From positions 62,001 to 126,000 of the forward strand of contig NZ_LAKD02000029.1 of the NCBI RefSeq assembly GCF_000968685.2: a stretch of 64,000 bases of DNA. The letters run 5' to 3'. Positions 34,096 to 43,104 of this stretch are shown here, in pieces (position 1 is the first letter of the stretch; every line of letters begins with the position of its first letter). This stretch comes from Streptomyces antioxidans. Lineage in GTDB: Bacteria; Actinomycetota; Actinomycetes; Streptomycetales; Streptomycetaceae. Made by a program: the position numbers and the translations under genes. The notes beneath the pieces are model-generated. The model was not told the origin of the DNA and did not search any database. It saw only the letters and a program-made list of their open reading frames with translations.

Positions 34096-34857
34096 ATGCT
34101 GCGAGAGAGCCGCCACGAGAAGCTGCTGAGCATCCTCGGCGAGGAGGGTGTGCTGCCCATCGGCGCGATCGCCACGCGTCTCGGGGTCAGCGAGGCCACG
34201 GCCCGGCGGGACATCACCGAGCTGGGCCGGGCGGGGCGGCTCACCCGGGTCTACGGCGGCGCGGTGGCGGCGCCCCCGCAGGACGAGGAGCGCCCGTTCA
34301 GCGAGGTGGCGGTCGACGACCTGGCCGACAAGGAGGCCGTGGCCCGGGCCGCCGCTGAGCTGGTGGCGGACGGCGACGTACTGCTGCTGGACATCGGCAC
34401 CACCACCCTCCAGCTGGCCAAGCTGCTGCGCGGCCGTCCGGTCACCGTGGTGACCAGCAATCTCGCGGTCTATGACGAGCTGCGCGACGACCCGCAGGTG
34501 ACCCTGATCCTGCTGGGCGGGCAGGTGCGCGCCAACTACCGCTCCGTGGTCGGCTTCCTCACCGAGTCCAATATCCGCCAGCTGCGGGTCGGCCGGCTCT
34601 TCCTCGGCGCGAGCGGCGTGCTCCCGGACGGCAGCGTGCTGGACAGCACCCATGTGGAGGTGCCGGTCAAACGGGCCATGCTCGGCGCGGCCCGGGAGGT
34701 GGTGCTGCTGGTCACCGCGGGCAAGTTCCCCGGGGACACCGGCCTCGCCCGGATCTGTGGACCGGACGGCATCGACACCCTGATCACCAACAAGACGTCC
34801 GACCCGGCGACGCTCGCCGTGTTCCGCGAGGGCGATGTGGAGGTAGTGACCGTATGA
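34096..34857 (+). CDS. DeoR-family transcriptional regulator
   Basis: 253 residues. The N-terminal DeoR helix-turn-helix is clear: RHEKLLSILGEEGVLPIGAIA, RLGVSEATARRDITELGRAG, then RVYGGA. The sensor domain has the phosphosugar-binding LLLDIGTTTLQLAKLL and VTSNLAVYDEL. The ATG at 34096 gives the standard start; an in-frame GTG at 34078 is also possible. It overlaps the GH4 gene start (ATGA) and is divergent from the PfkB-ABC operon, so it likely represses both units and responds to a phosphorylated sugar. Confidence 0.93.
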   Translation: MLRESRHEKLLSILGEEGVLPIGAIATRLGVSEATARRDITELGRAGRLTRVYGGAVAAPPQDEERPFSEVAVDDLADKEAVARAAAELVADGDVLLLDIGTTTLQLAKLLRGRPVTVVTSNLAVYDELRDDPQVTLILLGGQVRANYRSVVGFLTESNIRQLRVGRLFLGASGVLPDGSVLDSTHVEVPVKRAMLGAAREVVLLVTAGKFPGDTGLARICGPDGIDTLITNKTSDPATLAVFREGDVEVVTV

Positions 34858-36206
34858 GGCTGACCGTGCTGGGCGGCGGAGGGTTCCGTATGCCCCTGGT
34901 GTACCGAGCGCTGCTCGATGACACCGGGGACGCGGCGGGGCGCTGCACCGAACTGGTGCTGTACGACACCGACCAGCGCCGGCTGGACGCGATCCGCGCG
35001 GTCCTGGCCGAGCAGGCGGCGGACCGCCCGGCCGCCCCCGTGGTCCGGACCACCACCGATCTCGAACAGGCGCTGCGCGGCGCCGACTTCGTCTTCTCGG
35101 CCATCCGCGTCGGCGGTCTCGAGGGCCGAGCGAGCGATGAGCGGATCCCGCTCGGCGAGGGGGTGCTGGGGCAGGAGACCGTCGGCGCGGGCGGGGTGCT
35201 CTACGGGCTGCGCACCCTGCCGGTGGCGCTGCGGATCGCCGAGCGGATCGCCGCCGTGGCCCCGGACGCCTGGGTCATCAACTTCACCAACCCGGCGGGC
35301 ATGGTCACCGAGGCGATGCAGCGGGTGCTCGGCGACCGGGTGATCGGGATCTGCGACTCCCCGGTCGGCCTGTGCCGCCGTGCCGCGCGGGCGGTCGGCG
35401 CCGATCCTGACCGGGCCACGTATGACTATGTGGGCCTGAACCACCTGGGCTGGCTGCGCCGGGTGGTGGTGGACGGCCGGGACCGGCTGCCGGAACTGCT
35501 CGGCGACACCGGCGCCCTGGAGTCGTTCGAGGAGGGCAAGCTCTTCGGCGCCGAGTGGCTGCGGGCGCTCGGCGCGCTGCCGAACGAGTATCTGCACTAC
35601 TACTACTTCAACCGGGAGGCGGTGGCCTCGATCCGGCAGGCCCCGGCCACCCGTGGCGAATTCCTCCGCGCCCAGCAGGCCCGGTTCTACGAGACGGCGG
35701 GCTCCGGCGCGCCCGGGGCACTCAGGGAGTGGGAGCGCACCCGGCTGGAGCGCGAGGCCACGTACATGGCGGAGAGCCGCGAGGCCACCGGCGGCTGGGA
35801 GCGCGACTCCTGCGATCTGGACGGCGGGGGCTACGACCGGATCGCGCTGGCCATCATGCGGGCGATCGCCCGCGATGAGCGCGCCACGCTGATCCTCAAT
35901 GTGCGCAACCGGACGGCCGTCCCCGGCCTCGACGAGGACGCCGTGGTGGAGGTGGGCTGCCTGGTGGACGCGGGCGGCGCGCGGCCGCTGGCGACCGGCG
36001 CGGTGGCGCCCGATCAGCTCGGCCTGATGCTGTCGCTCAAGGCGGTGGAGCGCTCGGCCATCGAGGCGGCCACGACCGAAGCGGGCAGCGATTCGGGCAT
36101 CGCCCGCGGTGCGGCCCTACGGGCCCTGGCGCTCCACCCACTGGTGGACTCGGTCAAGGTCGCGGGCCGGATTCTCGACAACTCCGGGGCGCTGACCCGC
36201 CTATAA
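34854..36206 (+). CDS. GH4 family NAD-dependent 6-phospho-beta-glucosidase
   Basis: 450 residues. The Rossmann start is LTVLGGGGFRMPLVYRALL. GH4 markers: NFTNPAGMVTEAMQ (Asn143 region), Cys167 in GICDSP and His197 in YVGLNHLGWLRR; Cys and His hold the Mn2+ ion. GH4 enzymes oxidise C3 of the glycone with tightly bound NAD+, eliminate the aglycone and re-reduce. The 6-phospho-beta-glucosidase branch normally cleaves PTS-phosphorylated disaccharides, but no PTS gene is here; an ABC importer and PfkB kinase are. It is co-transcribed with the DeoR regulator. An unphosphorylated substrate is the alternative. Confidence 0.9.
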   Translation: MRLTVLGGGGFRMPLVYRALLDDTGDAAGRCTELVLYDTDQRRLDAIRAVLAEQAADRPAAPVVRTTTDLEQALRGADFVFSAIRVGGLEGRASDERIPLGEGVLGQETVGAGGVLYGLRTLPVALRIAERIAAVAPDAWVINFTNPAGMVTEAMQRVLGDRVIGICDSPVGLCRRAARAVGADPDRATYDYVGLNHLGWLRRVVVDGRDRLPELLGDTGALESFEEGKLFGAEWLRALGALPNEYLHYYYFNREAVASIRQAPATRGEFLRAQQARFYETAGSGAPGALREWERTRLEREATYMAESREATGGWERDSCDLDGGGYDRIALAIMRAIARDERATLILNVRNRTAVPGLDEDAVVEVGCLVDAGGARPLATGAVAPDQLGLMLSLKAVERSAIEAATTEAGSDSGIARGAALRALALHPLVDSVKVAGRILDNSGALTRL

Positions 36207-36276
36207 CACATGTCCGTTCGGGCATTCCCCAGTATCTGAACCCGCCCGGACGGGCTCCGTTCACGCCCCCTTTCGG

Positions 36277-36387
36277 CAAACGGGCGCGAAACGGGCCCGC
36301 CGGGTGGAGAACCAGGCATCCGGGTTCCTCACCGTCCGTTGCCCCATCCACGCCGACCTGCTCTTATAACGGTTGTGAAACGGGCGC
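36277..36387. promoter_or_regulatory. Three GAAACGGGC-type direct repeats upstream of a DeoR gene
   Basis: CAAACGGGCGC (36277-36287), GAAACGGGCCC (36288-36298) and GAAACGGGCGC (36377-36387). Two are tandem, the third is about 90-100 bp downstream beside a TATAAC (36365-36370) that could be a -10 box. They could be operators for the regulator of the polyol operon, arranged for looping. Confidence 0.45.
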
Positions 36388-36484
36388 ATACGGTCACGAT
36401 CTCTGTGGTGCCAAGGCTGGCTTCCCTTGTTGCACGCTTGTAAAACTGCCACGCAAGCCGAAAGACCTAGGCAGGAGGTGCGGC

Positions 36485-37246
36485 GTGGACGCGGAGGAAC
36501 GCCGTCGGGAGATCCTCGACACGGCTCGCCATGCCGGCGTCGTCGACGTCGGCAAGCTCGCCGCCGACCTCGGGGTGTCCAAGGAGACGGTGCGCCGCGA
36601 TCTGCGGGTCCTGGAAGAGCATGGACTGGTGCGGCGCACCCATGGCGGCGCCTACCCCGTGGAGAGCGCCGGTTTCGAGACCACCCTCGCCTTCCGCACC
36701 ACCATGCACGTACCGGAGAAGTCGCGGATCGCGGCCGCGGCCGCCGATCTGCTGGGCGATGCCGAGACGGTCTTCGTCGACGAGGGATTCACCCCGCAGC
36801 TGATCGCGGAGGCCCTGCCCAGGGACCGGCCGCTCACCGTGATCACCGCGTCCCTCACGACCGCCACCGGCCTCGCCACCCGTGACAACACCACCGTGCT
36901 GCTCCTCGGCGGCCGGGTGCGCGGGGGCACGATGGCCACCGTCGATCACTGGGCGACGCACATGCTCTCGGGCTTCGTCATCGACCTGGCGTTCATCGGC
37001 GCCAACGGCATCTCCCGCCAGTACGGCCTGACCACTCCGGATCCGGCGGTCAGCGAGGTCAAGGCGCAGGTGGTGCGGGTGTCCCGGCGGAAGATCTTCT
37101 CCGGGGTGCACACCAAGTTCGGAGCCGTCAGCTTCTGCCGGTTCGCAGATGTCTCGGACTTCGAAACGATCGTGACCGACACCGGCCTGCCGCTGACCGA
37201 GGCACACCGCTATTCGCTGCTGGGCCCTCAGATCGTCAGGGTCTGA
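36485..37246 (+). CDS. DeoR/GlpR-family regulator of the polyol operon
   Basis: 253 residues, GTG start at 36485 closely behind AGGAGGTG. The helix-turn-helix reads DAEERRREILDTARHAGVVD, KLAADLGVSKETVRRDLRVLE, RTHGGAYP. The effector domain has TVFVDEGFTPQLIAEAL in place of the usual DxGTT motif, a divergence in the phosphosugar-binding loop, then LLLGGRVRGGTMATV. It is 52 bp upstream of the polyol-binding lipoprotein gene and therefore the likely local regulator. Confidence 0.92.
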   Translation: MDAEERRREILDTARHAGVVDVGKLAADLGVSKETVRRDLRVLEEHGLVRRTHGGAYPVESAGFETTLAFRTTMHVPEKSRIAAAAADLLGDAETVFVDEGFTPQLIAEALPRDRPLTVITASLTTATGLATRDNTTVLLLGGRVRGGTMATVDHWATHMLSGFVIDLAFIGANGISRQYGLTTPDPAVSEVKAQVVRVSRRKIFSGVHTKFGAVSFCRFADVSDFETIVTDTGLPLTEAHRYSLLGPQIVRV

Positions 37247-37298
37247 GGGCCTTCCCCCGCTGTTTTTCCTTTCCCACGTCCCTCCGATTGGACCCGTT

Positions 37299-38648
37299 AT
37301 GCCAGTCCTGACTCTTCGTGCTGCCCGGATACCGGTGGTGGCCCTGACCGCGGGCGCGCTTCTGACCGGTTGCGCCGGTATGGGGGGCGGCAGCTCAGGT
37401 GACAAGACCATCAATGTCCTGATGGTGAACAACCCGCAGATGGTGGATCTGCAGAAGCTCACCAAGAAATACTTCACCAAGGAAACGGGCATCACGGTCA
37501 AATTCACGATGATGCCCGAGAACGAGGTCCGCGACAAGATCAGCCAGGACTTCGCCAATCAGGCGCGCCAGTACGACGTGGCCACCATCAGCAACTTCGA
37601 GGTGCCGTTCTATGCGAAGAACGGCTGGCTGATGCCGCTCGACGGCTACGCCGCCAAGGACAAGGCATTCGACCAGAAGGACGTCCTCCCCTCGATGCGG
37701 CAGTCGCTGACCGCCGAGGACGGCAAGCTCTACGCCGAGCCCTTCTACGGTGAGTCGTCATTCCTGATGTACCGCAAGGACGTCCTCGCCGAGAAGCACC
37801 TGAAGATGCCGGAGCGGCCCACTTGGCGGCAGGTCGCGGACATCGCGGCCAAGGCGGACGGCGCCCGCAAGGGGATGAACGGCATCTGCCTGCGCGGGCT
37901 GCCCGGCTGGGGCGAGCTGATGGCCCCGCTGACCACGGTGGTCAACACCTTCGGCGGCACCTGGTTCACCAAGGACTGGAAGGCGCGGCTGGACTCTCCC
38001 GAATTCACCAAGGCGACCAAGTTCTATGTCGACCTGGTGCGCAAGCACGGTGAGGCCGGTGCGGCCCAGTCGGGCTTCGCCGAGTGCCTGAACAACCTCA
38101 CCCAGGGCAAGAGCGCCATGTGGTACGACGCCACCTCGGCCGCAGGGTCGCTGGAGGCGAGCAAGTCCCCGGTCAAGGGCAAGATCGGATATGTCCAGGC
38201 GCCGGTGGAGAAGACCAAGAGCTCGGGCTGGCTCTACACCTGGGCGTGGGGCGTCCAGAAGGCGTCGCGCCACCCCGACAACGCGTGGAAGTTCATCTCC
38301 TGGGCGTCCAGCAAGAAGTACGAGGCGCTGGTCGGCAAGACCTTCGGCTGGGCCAATGTGCCCGCGGGAAAGCGGTCGTCCACCTACAGCACTCCGGAGT
38401 ACCGCAAGACCGCGGGCAGCTTCTCCGAGGAGACCCGCAAGGCGATCCTCAGCGCCAAGCCGCGTGATCCGGGAGTGCAGCCGCGGCCGACCATCGGCAT
38501 CCAGTTCGTCGACATCCCCGAATTCGCCGATCTCGGCACCAAGGTCGCCCAGGAGATCAGCGCCGCGATCGCCGGAAAGCAGTCCGTCGAGGCGGCATTG
38601 AAGAATTCGCAGAAGCTGGCCGAGAAGGTCGGCGAGGAGTACCGATGA
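37299..38648 (+). CDS. Extracellular polyol/sugar-binding lipoprotein (SmoE/MtlE-like)
   Basis: 449 residues. Signal and lipobox: VVALTAGALLTGCAGMGGG. The mature sequence resembles sorbitol/mannitol-binding proteins: INVLMVNNPQMVDLQKLT, FANQARQYDVATISNFEV, YGESSFLMYRKDVLAEK, NNLTQGKSAMWYDATSAAGS, SGWLYTWAWGVQKAS, KTFGWANVPAGKR. No clear Shine-Dalgarno precedes the ATG; the run before it is pyrimidine-rich. Operon with two permeases and a zinc dehydrogenase, all with 4-bp overlaps. Polyol specificity is inferred from resemblance and the dehydrogenase. Confidence 0.9.
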   Translation: MPVLTLRAARIPVVALTAGALLTGCAGMGGGSSGDKTINVLMVNNPQMVDLQKLTKKYFTKETGITVKFTMMPENEVRDKISQDFANQARQYDVATISNFEVPFYAKNGWLMPLDGYAAKDKAFDQKDVLPSMRQSLTAEDGKLYAEPFYGESSFLMYRKDVLAEKHLKMPERPTWRQVADIAAKADGARKGMNGICLRGLPGWGELMAPLTTVVNTFGGTWFTKDWKARLDSPEFTKATKFYVDLVRKHGEAGAAQSGFAECLNNLTQGKSAMWYDATSAAGSLEASKSPVKGKIGYVQAPVEKTKSSGWLYTWAWGVQKASRHPDNAWKFISWASSKKYEALVGKTFGWANVPAGKRSSTYSTPEYRKTAGSFSEETRKAILSAKPRDPGVQPRPTIGIQFVDIPEFADLGTKVAQEISAAIAGKQSVEAALKNSQKLAEKVGEEYR

Positions 38649-39610
38649 GTAATCCGACGACGGCAGTACCCGTGAGCGGCCAGCGGCCACCGACCGCGGC
38701 CCCCGCCTCCCCGGGGCGCCCCAGGGCAACCCGTAACCGGGCCCGTGAATGGGCCACCCGGGCACCGCTGCTGCCCGCGCTGATCTTCCTGATCGTGGTC
38801 ACCCAGCTTCCGTTCGTGGCCACGCTGGTGATCTCGCTCTTCGACTGGAACTCGTTCCGGCCCGACCGCCGTGCGTTCGCGGGTCTTGACAACTACAAGA
38901 CGGTGCTCAGCGATGAGTCGCTGCGCGAGTCCATCGTCACCACCGTGCTGCTGACCGCCTCCGTGGTGATCGTCAGCGTGGTGCTTGGGCTGCTGCTCGC
39001 GCTGCTGCTCGACCGCAAGTTCCGCGGCCGGGGGCTGGTGCGCACCATGCTCATCGCACCCTTCCTGCTGGTGCCGGTGGCCTCGGCGCTGCTGTGGAAG
39101 CACGCGCTCTACAACCCCGAGTACGGCCTGTTCAACGGCGTGCTCAACTGGCTGGGCGGGCCCCAGCCGGAATGGCTCACCGATACCCCGCTGATCGCGG
39201 TGGAGGCGTCGCTGATCTGGCAGTGGACGCCGTTCATGATGCTCATCCTGCTGGCCGGGCTGCAGAGCCGCCCGCTGGACATGATCGAGGCGGCCCGGCT
39301 GGACGGGGCGGGCAACTGGCAGATCTTCCGCTTTCTGACACTTCCGCATCTGCGCCGCTATCTGGAGCTCGGCACCCTGCTGGGGTCCATCTACATCGTG
39401 CAGAACTTCGACGCCGTGTTCACCATGACCCGCGGTGGTCTGGACACCGCCAACCTGCCGTACACCATCTACGAAACCTTCTACAACGCCCACGAGTACG
39501 GGCTGGCATCGGCCGCTGGGGTCGTCGTGGTGATCGGCACGATCGTCATCGCCACCTTCGCGCTGCGCGTGGTGTCGTCCCTCTTCCGTGAGGAGGTGTC
39601 CCACGCATGA
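38645..39610 (+). CDS. ABC polyol/sugar permease, MalF/SmoF type
   Basis: 321 residues with a hydrophilic start of about 40 residues and six predicted helices. EAA loop: IEAARLDGAGNWQIFRFLTLP (about residues 215-235). ATG overlaps the binding-protein stop, and its own stop overlaps the next permease start. Uses a shared ATPase, probably MsiK, since none is encoded in the operon. Confidence 0.94.
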   Translation: MSNPTTAVPVSGQRPPTAAPASPGRPRATRNRAREWATRAPLLPALIFLIVVTQLPFVATLVISLFDWNSFRPDRRAFAGLDNYKTVLSDESLRESIVTTVLLTASVVIVSVVLGLLLALLLDRKFRGRGLVRTMLIAPFLLVPVASALLWKHALYNPEYGLFNGVLNWLGGPQPEWLTDTPLIAVEASLIWQWTPFMMLILLAGLQSRPLDMIEAARLDGAGNWQIFRFLTLPHLRRYLELGTLLGSIYIVQNFDAVFTMTRGGLDTANLPYTIYETFYNAHEYGLASAAGVVVVIGTIVIATFALRVVSSLFREEVSHA

Positions 39611-40485
39611 CCGCCGTGAGCACACCGGTCGCCATCACCGGTGTCCCGGAGTCCGCCCGCCGGGCCAAGCGGCGCGGTGCGGCGCTCGGCCTGCTGGCCT
39701 GGTTCGTCGGCATCGTGTTCGTACTGCCGGTGCTGTGGATGCTGCTGACCTCGTTCCACTCCGAGGCCGACGCCGCCACCAACCCGCCGTCGCTGACCGC
39801 TTCGCTGACCCTCGACGGGTACAAGGAGTTCTTCGGCTCGGGCGGCGGGGCGAGCCCCTGGCCCCCGCTGCTGAACTCGGTGGGCACATCGCTCTTCTCC
39901 ACCGGCTTCGTCCTGCTGCTGGCCCTTCCGGCGGCGTACGCGCTGTCGATCCGGCGGGTGCGCAAGTGGACCGATGTGATGTTCTTCTTCCTGTCCACGA
40001 AGATGCTGCCGGTGGTGGCCGGGCTGTTGCCGGTGTTCCTGTTCGCCAAGGACATCAACTTCCTGGACAACGTCTGGCTGCTGGTCATCCTCTACACCTC
40101 GATGAACCTGCCGATCGCGGTGTGGATGATGCAGTCCTTCCTCGCCGACGTCCCGGTGTCGATCATCGAGGCCGCCCAGATGGACGGGGCGCGGCTGCCC
40201 ACCATCCTGTGGCGGGTGGTGGCCCCGATCGCAGGTCCTGGCATCGCCGCCACCTCGCTGATCTGCTTCATCTTCAGCTGGAACGAGATGCTCTTCGCCC
40301 AAGTGCTCACCGGTGTGGTCGCCCAGACCGCCCCGGCGTTCCTGACGACCTTCGTCACCAGCCAGGGGCTGTTCCTGGCCAAGGTGTGCGCCGCGTCGAT
40401 CGTCATTTCCCTGCCGGTGCTCGCCGCCGGTTTCGCCGCCCAGGACAAGCTGGTCCAGGGCCTTTCGCTAGGAGCAGTCAAATGA
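39607..40485 (+). CDS. ABC polyol/sugar permease, MalG/SmoG type
   Basis: 292 residues, six predicted helices starting LGLLAWFVGIVFVLPVLWML. EAA loop: IEAAQMDGARLPTILWRVVAP (about residues 180-200). The DVMFFFLSTKMLPVVAGLLPVF stretch is typical for polyol permeases. Overlaps at both ends with its operon neighbours by ATGA. Confidence 0.94.
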   Translation: MTAVSTPVAITGVPESARRAKRRGAALGLLAWFVGIVFVLPVLWMLLTSFHSEADAATNPPSLTASLTLDGYKEFFGSGGGASPWPPLLNSVGTSLFSTGFVLLLALPAAYALSIRRVRKWTDVMFFFLSTKMLPVVAGLLPVFLFAKDINFLDNVWLLVILYTSMNLPIAVWMMQSFLADVPVSIIEAAQMDGARLPTILWRVVAPIAGPGIAATSLICFIFSWNEMLFAQVLTGVVAQTAPAFLTTFVTSQGLFLAKVCAASIVISLPVLAAGFAAQDKLVQGLSLGAVK

Positions 40486-41471
40486 GGGCCGCAGTCATCG
40501 AAGCCCCGGGGAAGGTCACCGTCGCCACCGTCGCGGACCCCACCCCGGGCCCCCGTGAGGTCGTGGTGGATGTGGCGGCCTGCGGGCTGTGCGGCACCGA
40601 TCTGCACATCCTGCAGGGGGAGTTCGCGCCCACGCTGCCGATCGTCCCCGGGCATGAGTTCGCCGGTGAGGTCGTGGGCGTCGGCAGCGGTGTCACCGAG
40701 GTGGCGGTGGGCGACCGGGTCGCCGTGGACCCCTCCCTGCACTGCCATGAGTGCCGCTACTGCCGGATCGGCCGGGGCAATCTCTGTGACAACTGGAACG
40801 CGATCGGGGTCAGCGTCCCCGGCGGGGCCGCCGAGTTCGCGGTGGCCCCGGTGGCCAACTGCGTCAAGCTGCCGGAACAGGTGGAGGTGGCGGACGCGGC
40901 CCTGATCGAGCCGCTGTCCTGCGCGGTGCGTGGCTATGACGTGCTCAACGGCAACCTGGGCGCCGAGGTGCTCATCTACGGCTCAGGCACCATGGGGCTG
41001 ATGATGCTGGAGCTGGCCAAGCGGACCGGCGCCACCAGCGTGGACATGCTCGACGTCAACTCCGAGCGGCTGTCCACCGCCACCACCCTCGGCTGCACCC
41101 GGTCCGCCGCCTCGGCGGACGAACTGGACCAGCCGCGGGGCTGGGACGTGGTGATCGACGCCACCGGCAACCAGGCCGCCATTCAGGACGGCCTGGGCCG
41201 GGTGGCCAAAGCCGGAACGTTCCTGCAGTTCGGTGTCTCCGACTACGCGACGCGGGCCACCATCGAGCCGTACAAGATCTACAACCAGGAGATCACCATC
41301 ACCGGCTCGATGGCCGTGCTGCACAGCTATGAGCGTGCCGCCGGGCTGTTCGCGAGCGGGGTGCTGGACCCGAAGATCTTCATCAGCCACCGGTTGCCGC
41401 TGGAGGAGTACCCCGCGGCGCTCGACCAGTTCAAGGCGGGAGTGGGCCGGAAGATCGTGGTCGTCCCGTAA
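40482..41471 (+). CDS. Zinc-dependent polyol dehydrogenase (sorbitol/xylitol dehydrogenase-like)
   Basis: 329 residues of the medium-chain family. Catalytic zinc region ACGLCGTDLHILQGEF and IVPGHEFAGEVVGVG; structural zinc lobe CHECRYCRIGRGNLC with four cysteines. The cofactor half has LIYGSGTMGLMMLELAKRTG and an acidic DMLDVNSERL, suggesting NAD over NADP. ATG overlaps the MalG-type stop. It likely oxidises the polyol brought in by this operon to a ketose. A perfect hairpin 14 bp later ends the operon. Confidence 0.92.
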   Translation: MRAAVIEAPGKVTVATVADPTPGPREVVVDVAACGLCGTDLHILQGEFAPTLPIVPGHEFAGEVVGVGSGVTEVAVGDRVAVDPSLHCHECRYCRIGRGNLCDNWNAIGVSVPGGAAEFAVAPVANCVKLPEQVEVADAALIEPLSCAVRGYDVLNGNLGAEVLIYGSGTMGLMMLELAKRTGATSVDMLDVNSERLSTATTLGCTRSAASADELDQPRGWDVVIDATGNQAAIQDGLGRVAKAGTFLQFGVSDYATRATIEPYKIYNQEITITGSMAVLHSYERAAGLFASGVLDPKIFISHRLPLEEYPAALDQFKAGVGRKIVVVP

Positions 41472-41484
41472 CCGTGTGTGGTTG

Positions 41485-41518
41485 ACGGCCCAAGCCCGGG
41501 GCACCAGGCTTGGGCCGT
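41485..41518 (+). terminator. Terminator of the polyol operon
   Basis: Perfect 12-bp stem ACGGCCCAAGCC / GGCTTGGGCCGT with a 10-nt loop, followed by TA. Confidence 0.88.
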
Positions 41519-41550
41519 TATCGATCACGGTCGGCGGGAGGGGCGGGCAT

Positions 41551-42921
41551 ATGGGCAAGGGCGACGCGGTGGTGGTGGGAGGGGGTCTCGCGGGCACGCT
41601 GGCGGCGGGAGCGCTCCTCGGCCACGTCGACACGGTCACCCTGGTGGAGCGCGACCGCTACCCGGACCGGCCCGCCTTCCGCAAGGGCGTGCCCCAGGGC
41701 CGCCATCTGCATGTGTTCCTCAGCGGCGGGCGGCGCGCCCTGGAGACGCTGTTCCCGGGGCTGAACGGCGAGTTGGAGGCGGCGGGCGCACACCGTCTGG
41801 AGGCGCCGCGCGACGTGATCACCAAGGGCGGCAACGGCTGGCAGCGCCGCTTCCACGAGGGCAGACACGCCACCACCAGCTGCACCCGGGCGCTGTTCGA
41901 CGCCACCGTACGGGCGCGGGTGCTCGCCGAGGCCGAGGGGTCGGGGACCCGGGTGGAGGTGGTCCAGGGCACCGAGGCCGTGGGGCTGCTCGGCGGCGCG
42001 GACCGGGTCACCGGCGTACGGGTGCGCGCGCGGGACGCCGGGCGCACCGAGCGGGAGTTGCCCGCCGATCTGGTCGTGGACGCCTCGGGGCGCGGCTCGC
42101 GCGCCCCCAAGTGGCTGGCGGAGCTGGGCGCTCCGGTGCCGCGCGAGGAGGTCGTCGACGCCGGGATCGGCTACTGCACGCAAGAGTTCCGGCCCGCCGA
42201 GCCGATGGACATGGTGATGGTCATCCAGCCGCGCCCGGACTGTCCGCGCGGTGCGGCGTGGTCCCCGGTCGAGGGCGGCCACTGGCTGCTGACGCTGTCC
42301 GGGGCGCGCGGTCACCATCCGCCGACCGAGGGCGCGGAGGTGCCCGGGTTCGTCAAGTCCCTGGGCGAGCCGGCGCTGTACGAGCATCTGCTGACCTGTG
42401 AGCCGGTGTCCCCGCCGTACGGCTTCCGCGACACCGCCAACCGCCGCCGCCACTACGACGCCCCGGGTGGGGTGCCCGAGGGGTTCCTCGCGGTCTCGGA
42501 CGCCGCCTGCACCTTCAACCCGATCTACGGTCAGGGCATGGCGGTGGCCGCCCTCGGCGGACTGGCCCTGCGCCGCTGCCTGGCCGAGGGGGGCTTACGG
42601 CCCGGTTTCGCGGCCACCGCGCAGCGCGCCGTGGCCCGGGCGAGCGACACCGCCTGGCTGACCGCCGTGGGCGCGGACCGCCCGTACGCCACGGACCCGG
42701 ACACCACGCCGCCGGGGGCCGCCGAGCGGCTGCGGAGCTGGTACTTCGGACGGCTGGCGGACCGGGCGGCGGTCGACCCGGTGGTCGGCGCGGCGTTCCG
42801 CGATGTCACGTATCTGGCGGCGGGACCGTCCCGGCTGATGTCCCCTTCGGTCGCCCTGCGGACGGTGCTGCTGCCGAGGGCCCGGGGCCTGACGGACCCG
42901 CCGCTGCGGGTGGAGAGCTGA
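41551..42921 (+). CDS. FAD-dependent oxidoreductase (geranylgeranyl-reductase/halogenase-like flavoprotein)
   Basis: 456 residues from the ATG at 41551 with GGGAGGGGC upstream. FAD-binding features: DAVVVGGGLAGTLAAGALLG (GxGxxG), LVVDASGRGSRAPKWL, and GFLAVSDAACTFNPIYGQGM with the ribityl-binding aspartate. The PQGRHLHVFLSGGRRAL stretch is typical of a group of actinobacterial monooxygenase-like flavoproteins. The tryptophan-halogenase motif WxWxIP is absent, so halogenation is not supported. Substrate unknown; no biosynthetic cluster surrounds it. It is separated from the polyol operon by a terminator. Confidence 0.88.
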   Translation: MGKGDAVVVGGGLAGTLAAGALLGHVDTVTLVERDRYPDRPAFRKGVPQGRHLHVFLSGGRRALETLFPGLNGELEAAGAHRLEAPRDVITKGGNGWQRRFHEGRHATTSCTRALFDATVRARVLAEAEGSGTRVEVVQGTEAVGLLGGADRVTGVRVRARDAGRTERELPADLVVDASGRGSRAPKWLAELGAPVPREEVVDAGIGYCTQEFRPAEPMDMVMVIQPRPDCPRGAAWSPVEGGHWLLTLSGARGHHPPTEGAEVPGFVKSLGEPALYEHLLTCEPVSPPYGFRDTANRRRHYDAPGGVPEGFLAVSDAACTFNPIYGQGMAVAALGGLALRRCLAEGGLRPGFAATAQRAVARASDTAWLTAVGADRPYATDPDTTPPGAAERLRSWYFGRLADRAAVDPVVGAAFRDVTYLAAGPSRLMSPSVALRTVLLPRARGLTDPPLRVES

Positions 42922-42981
42922 TCCCTCGCCTGCTGCGGCCGCTCCCCGGCAGTGCGCGTAATGAGCGACACACCCGGGCGA

Positions 42982-42998
42982 TTGCGCGTAACACGCAA
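42982..42998. promoter_or_regulatory. Imperfect inverted repeat upstream of the third DeoR gene
   Basis: TTGCGCGTAACACGCAA; arms TTGCGCGT and ACACGCAA match at 7 of 8 positions. A partial copy, TGCGCGTAA, lies at 42953-42961. Confidence 0.5.
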
Positions 42999-43061
42999 AA
43001 CCCTCCCCGGCATTCGCGCCAAACCCGCTCGAAATACGCAGACTGATAGGGTTGCTCAGGG

Positions 43062-43079
43062 CTGCGCGAAGTCGCGCAG
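43062..43079. promoter_or_regulatory. Perfect 8+2+8 inverted repeat, probable DeoR operator
   Basis: CTGCGCGA-AG-TCGCGCAG lies 25 bp before the start codon of the adjacent DeoR-family regulator, a good place for autoregulation. It shares the TGCGCG core with the upstream repeats at 42953 and 42982. Confidence 0.7.
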
Positions 43080-43104
43080 AGTTACGGAAGGATGGGGGGT
43101 CGCG

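Noticed and set aside
41551..42921. Flavin-dependent halogenase
   Set aside because: Overall resemblance to halogenase/GGR flavoproteins, but the WxWxIP motif is not present.
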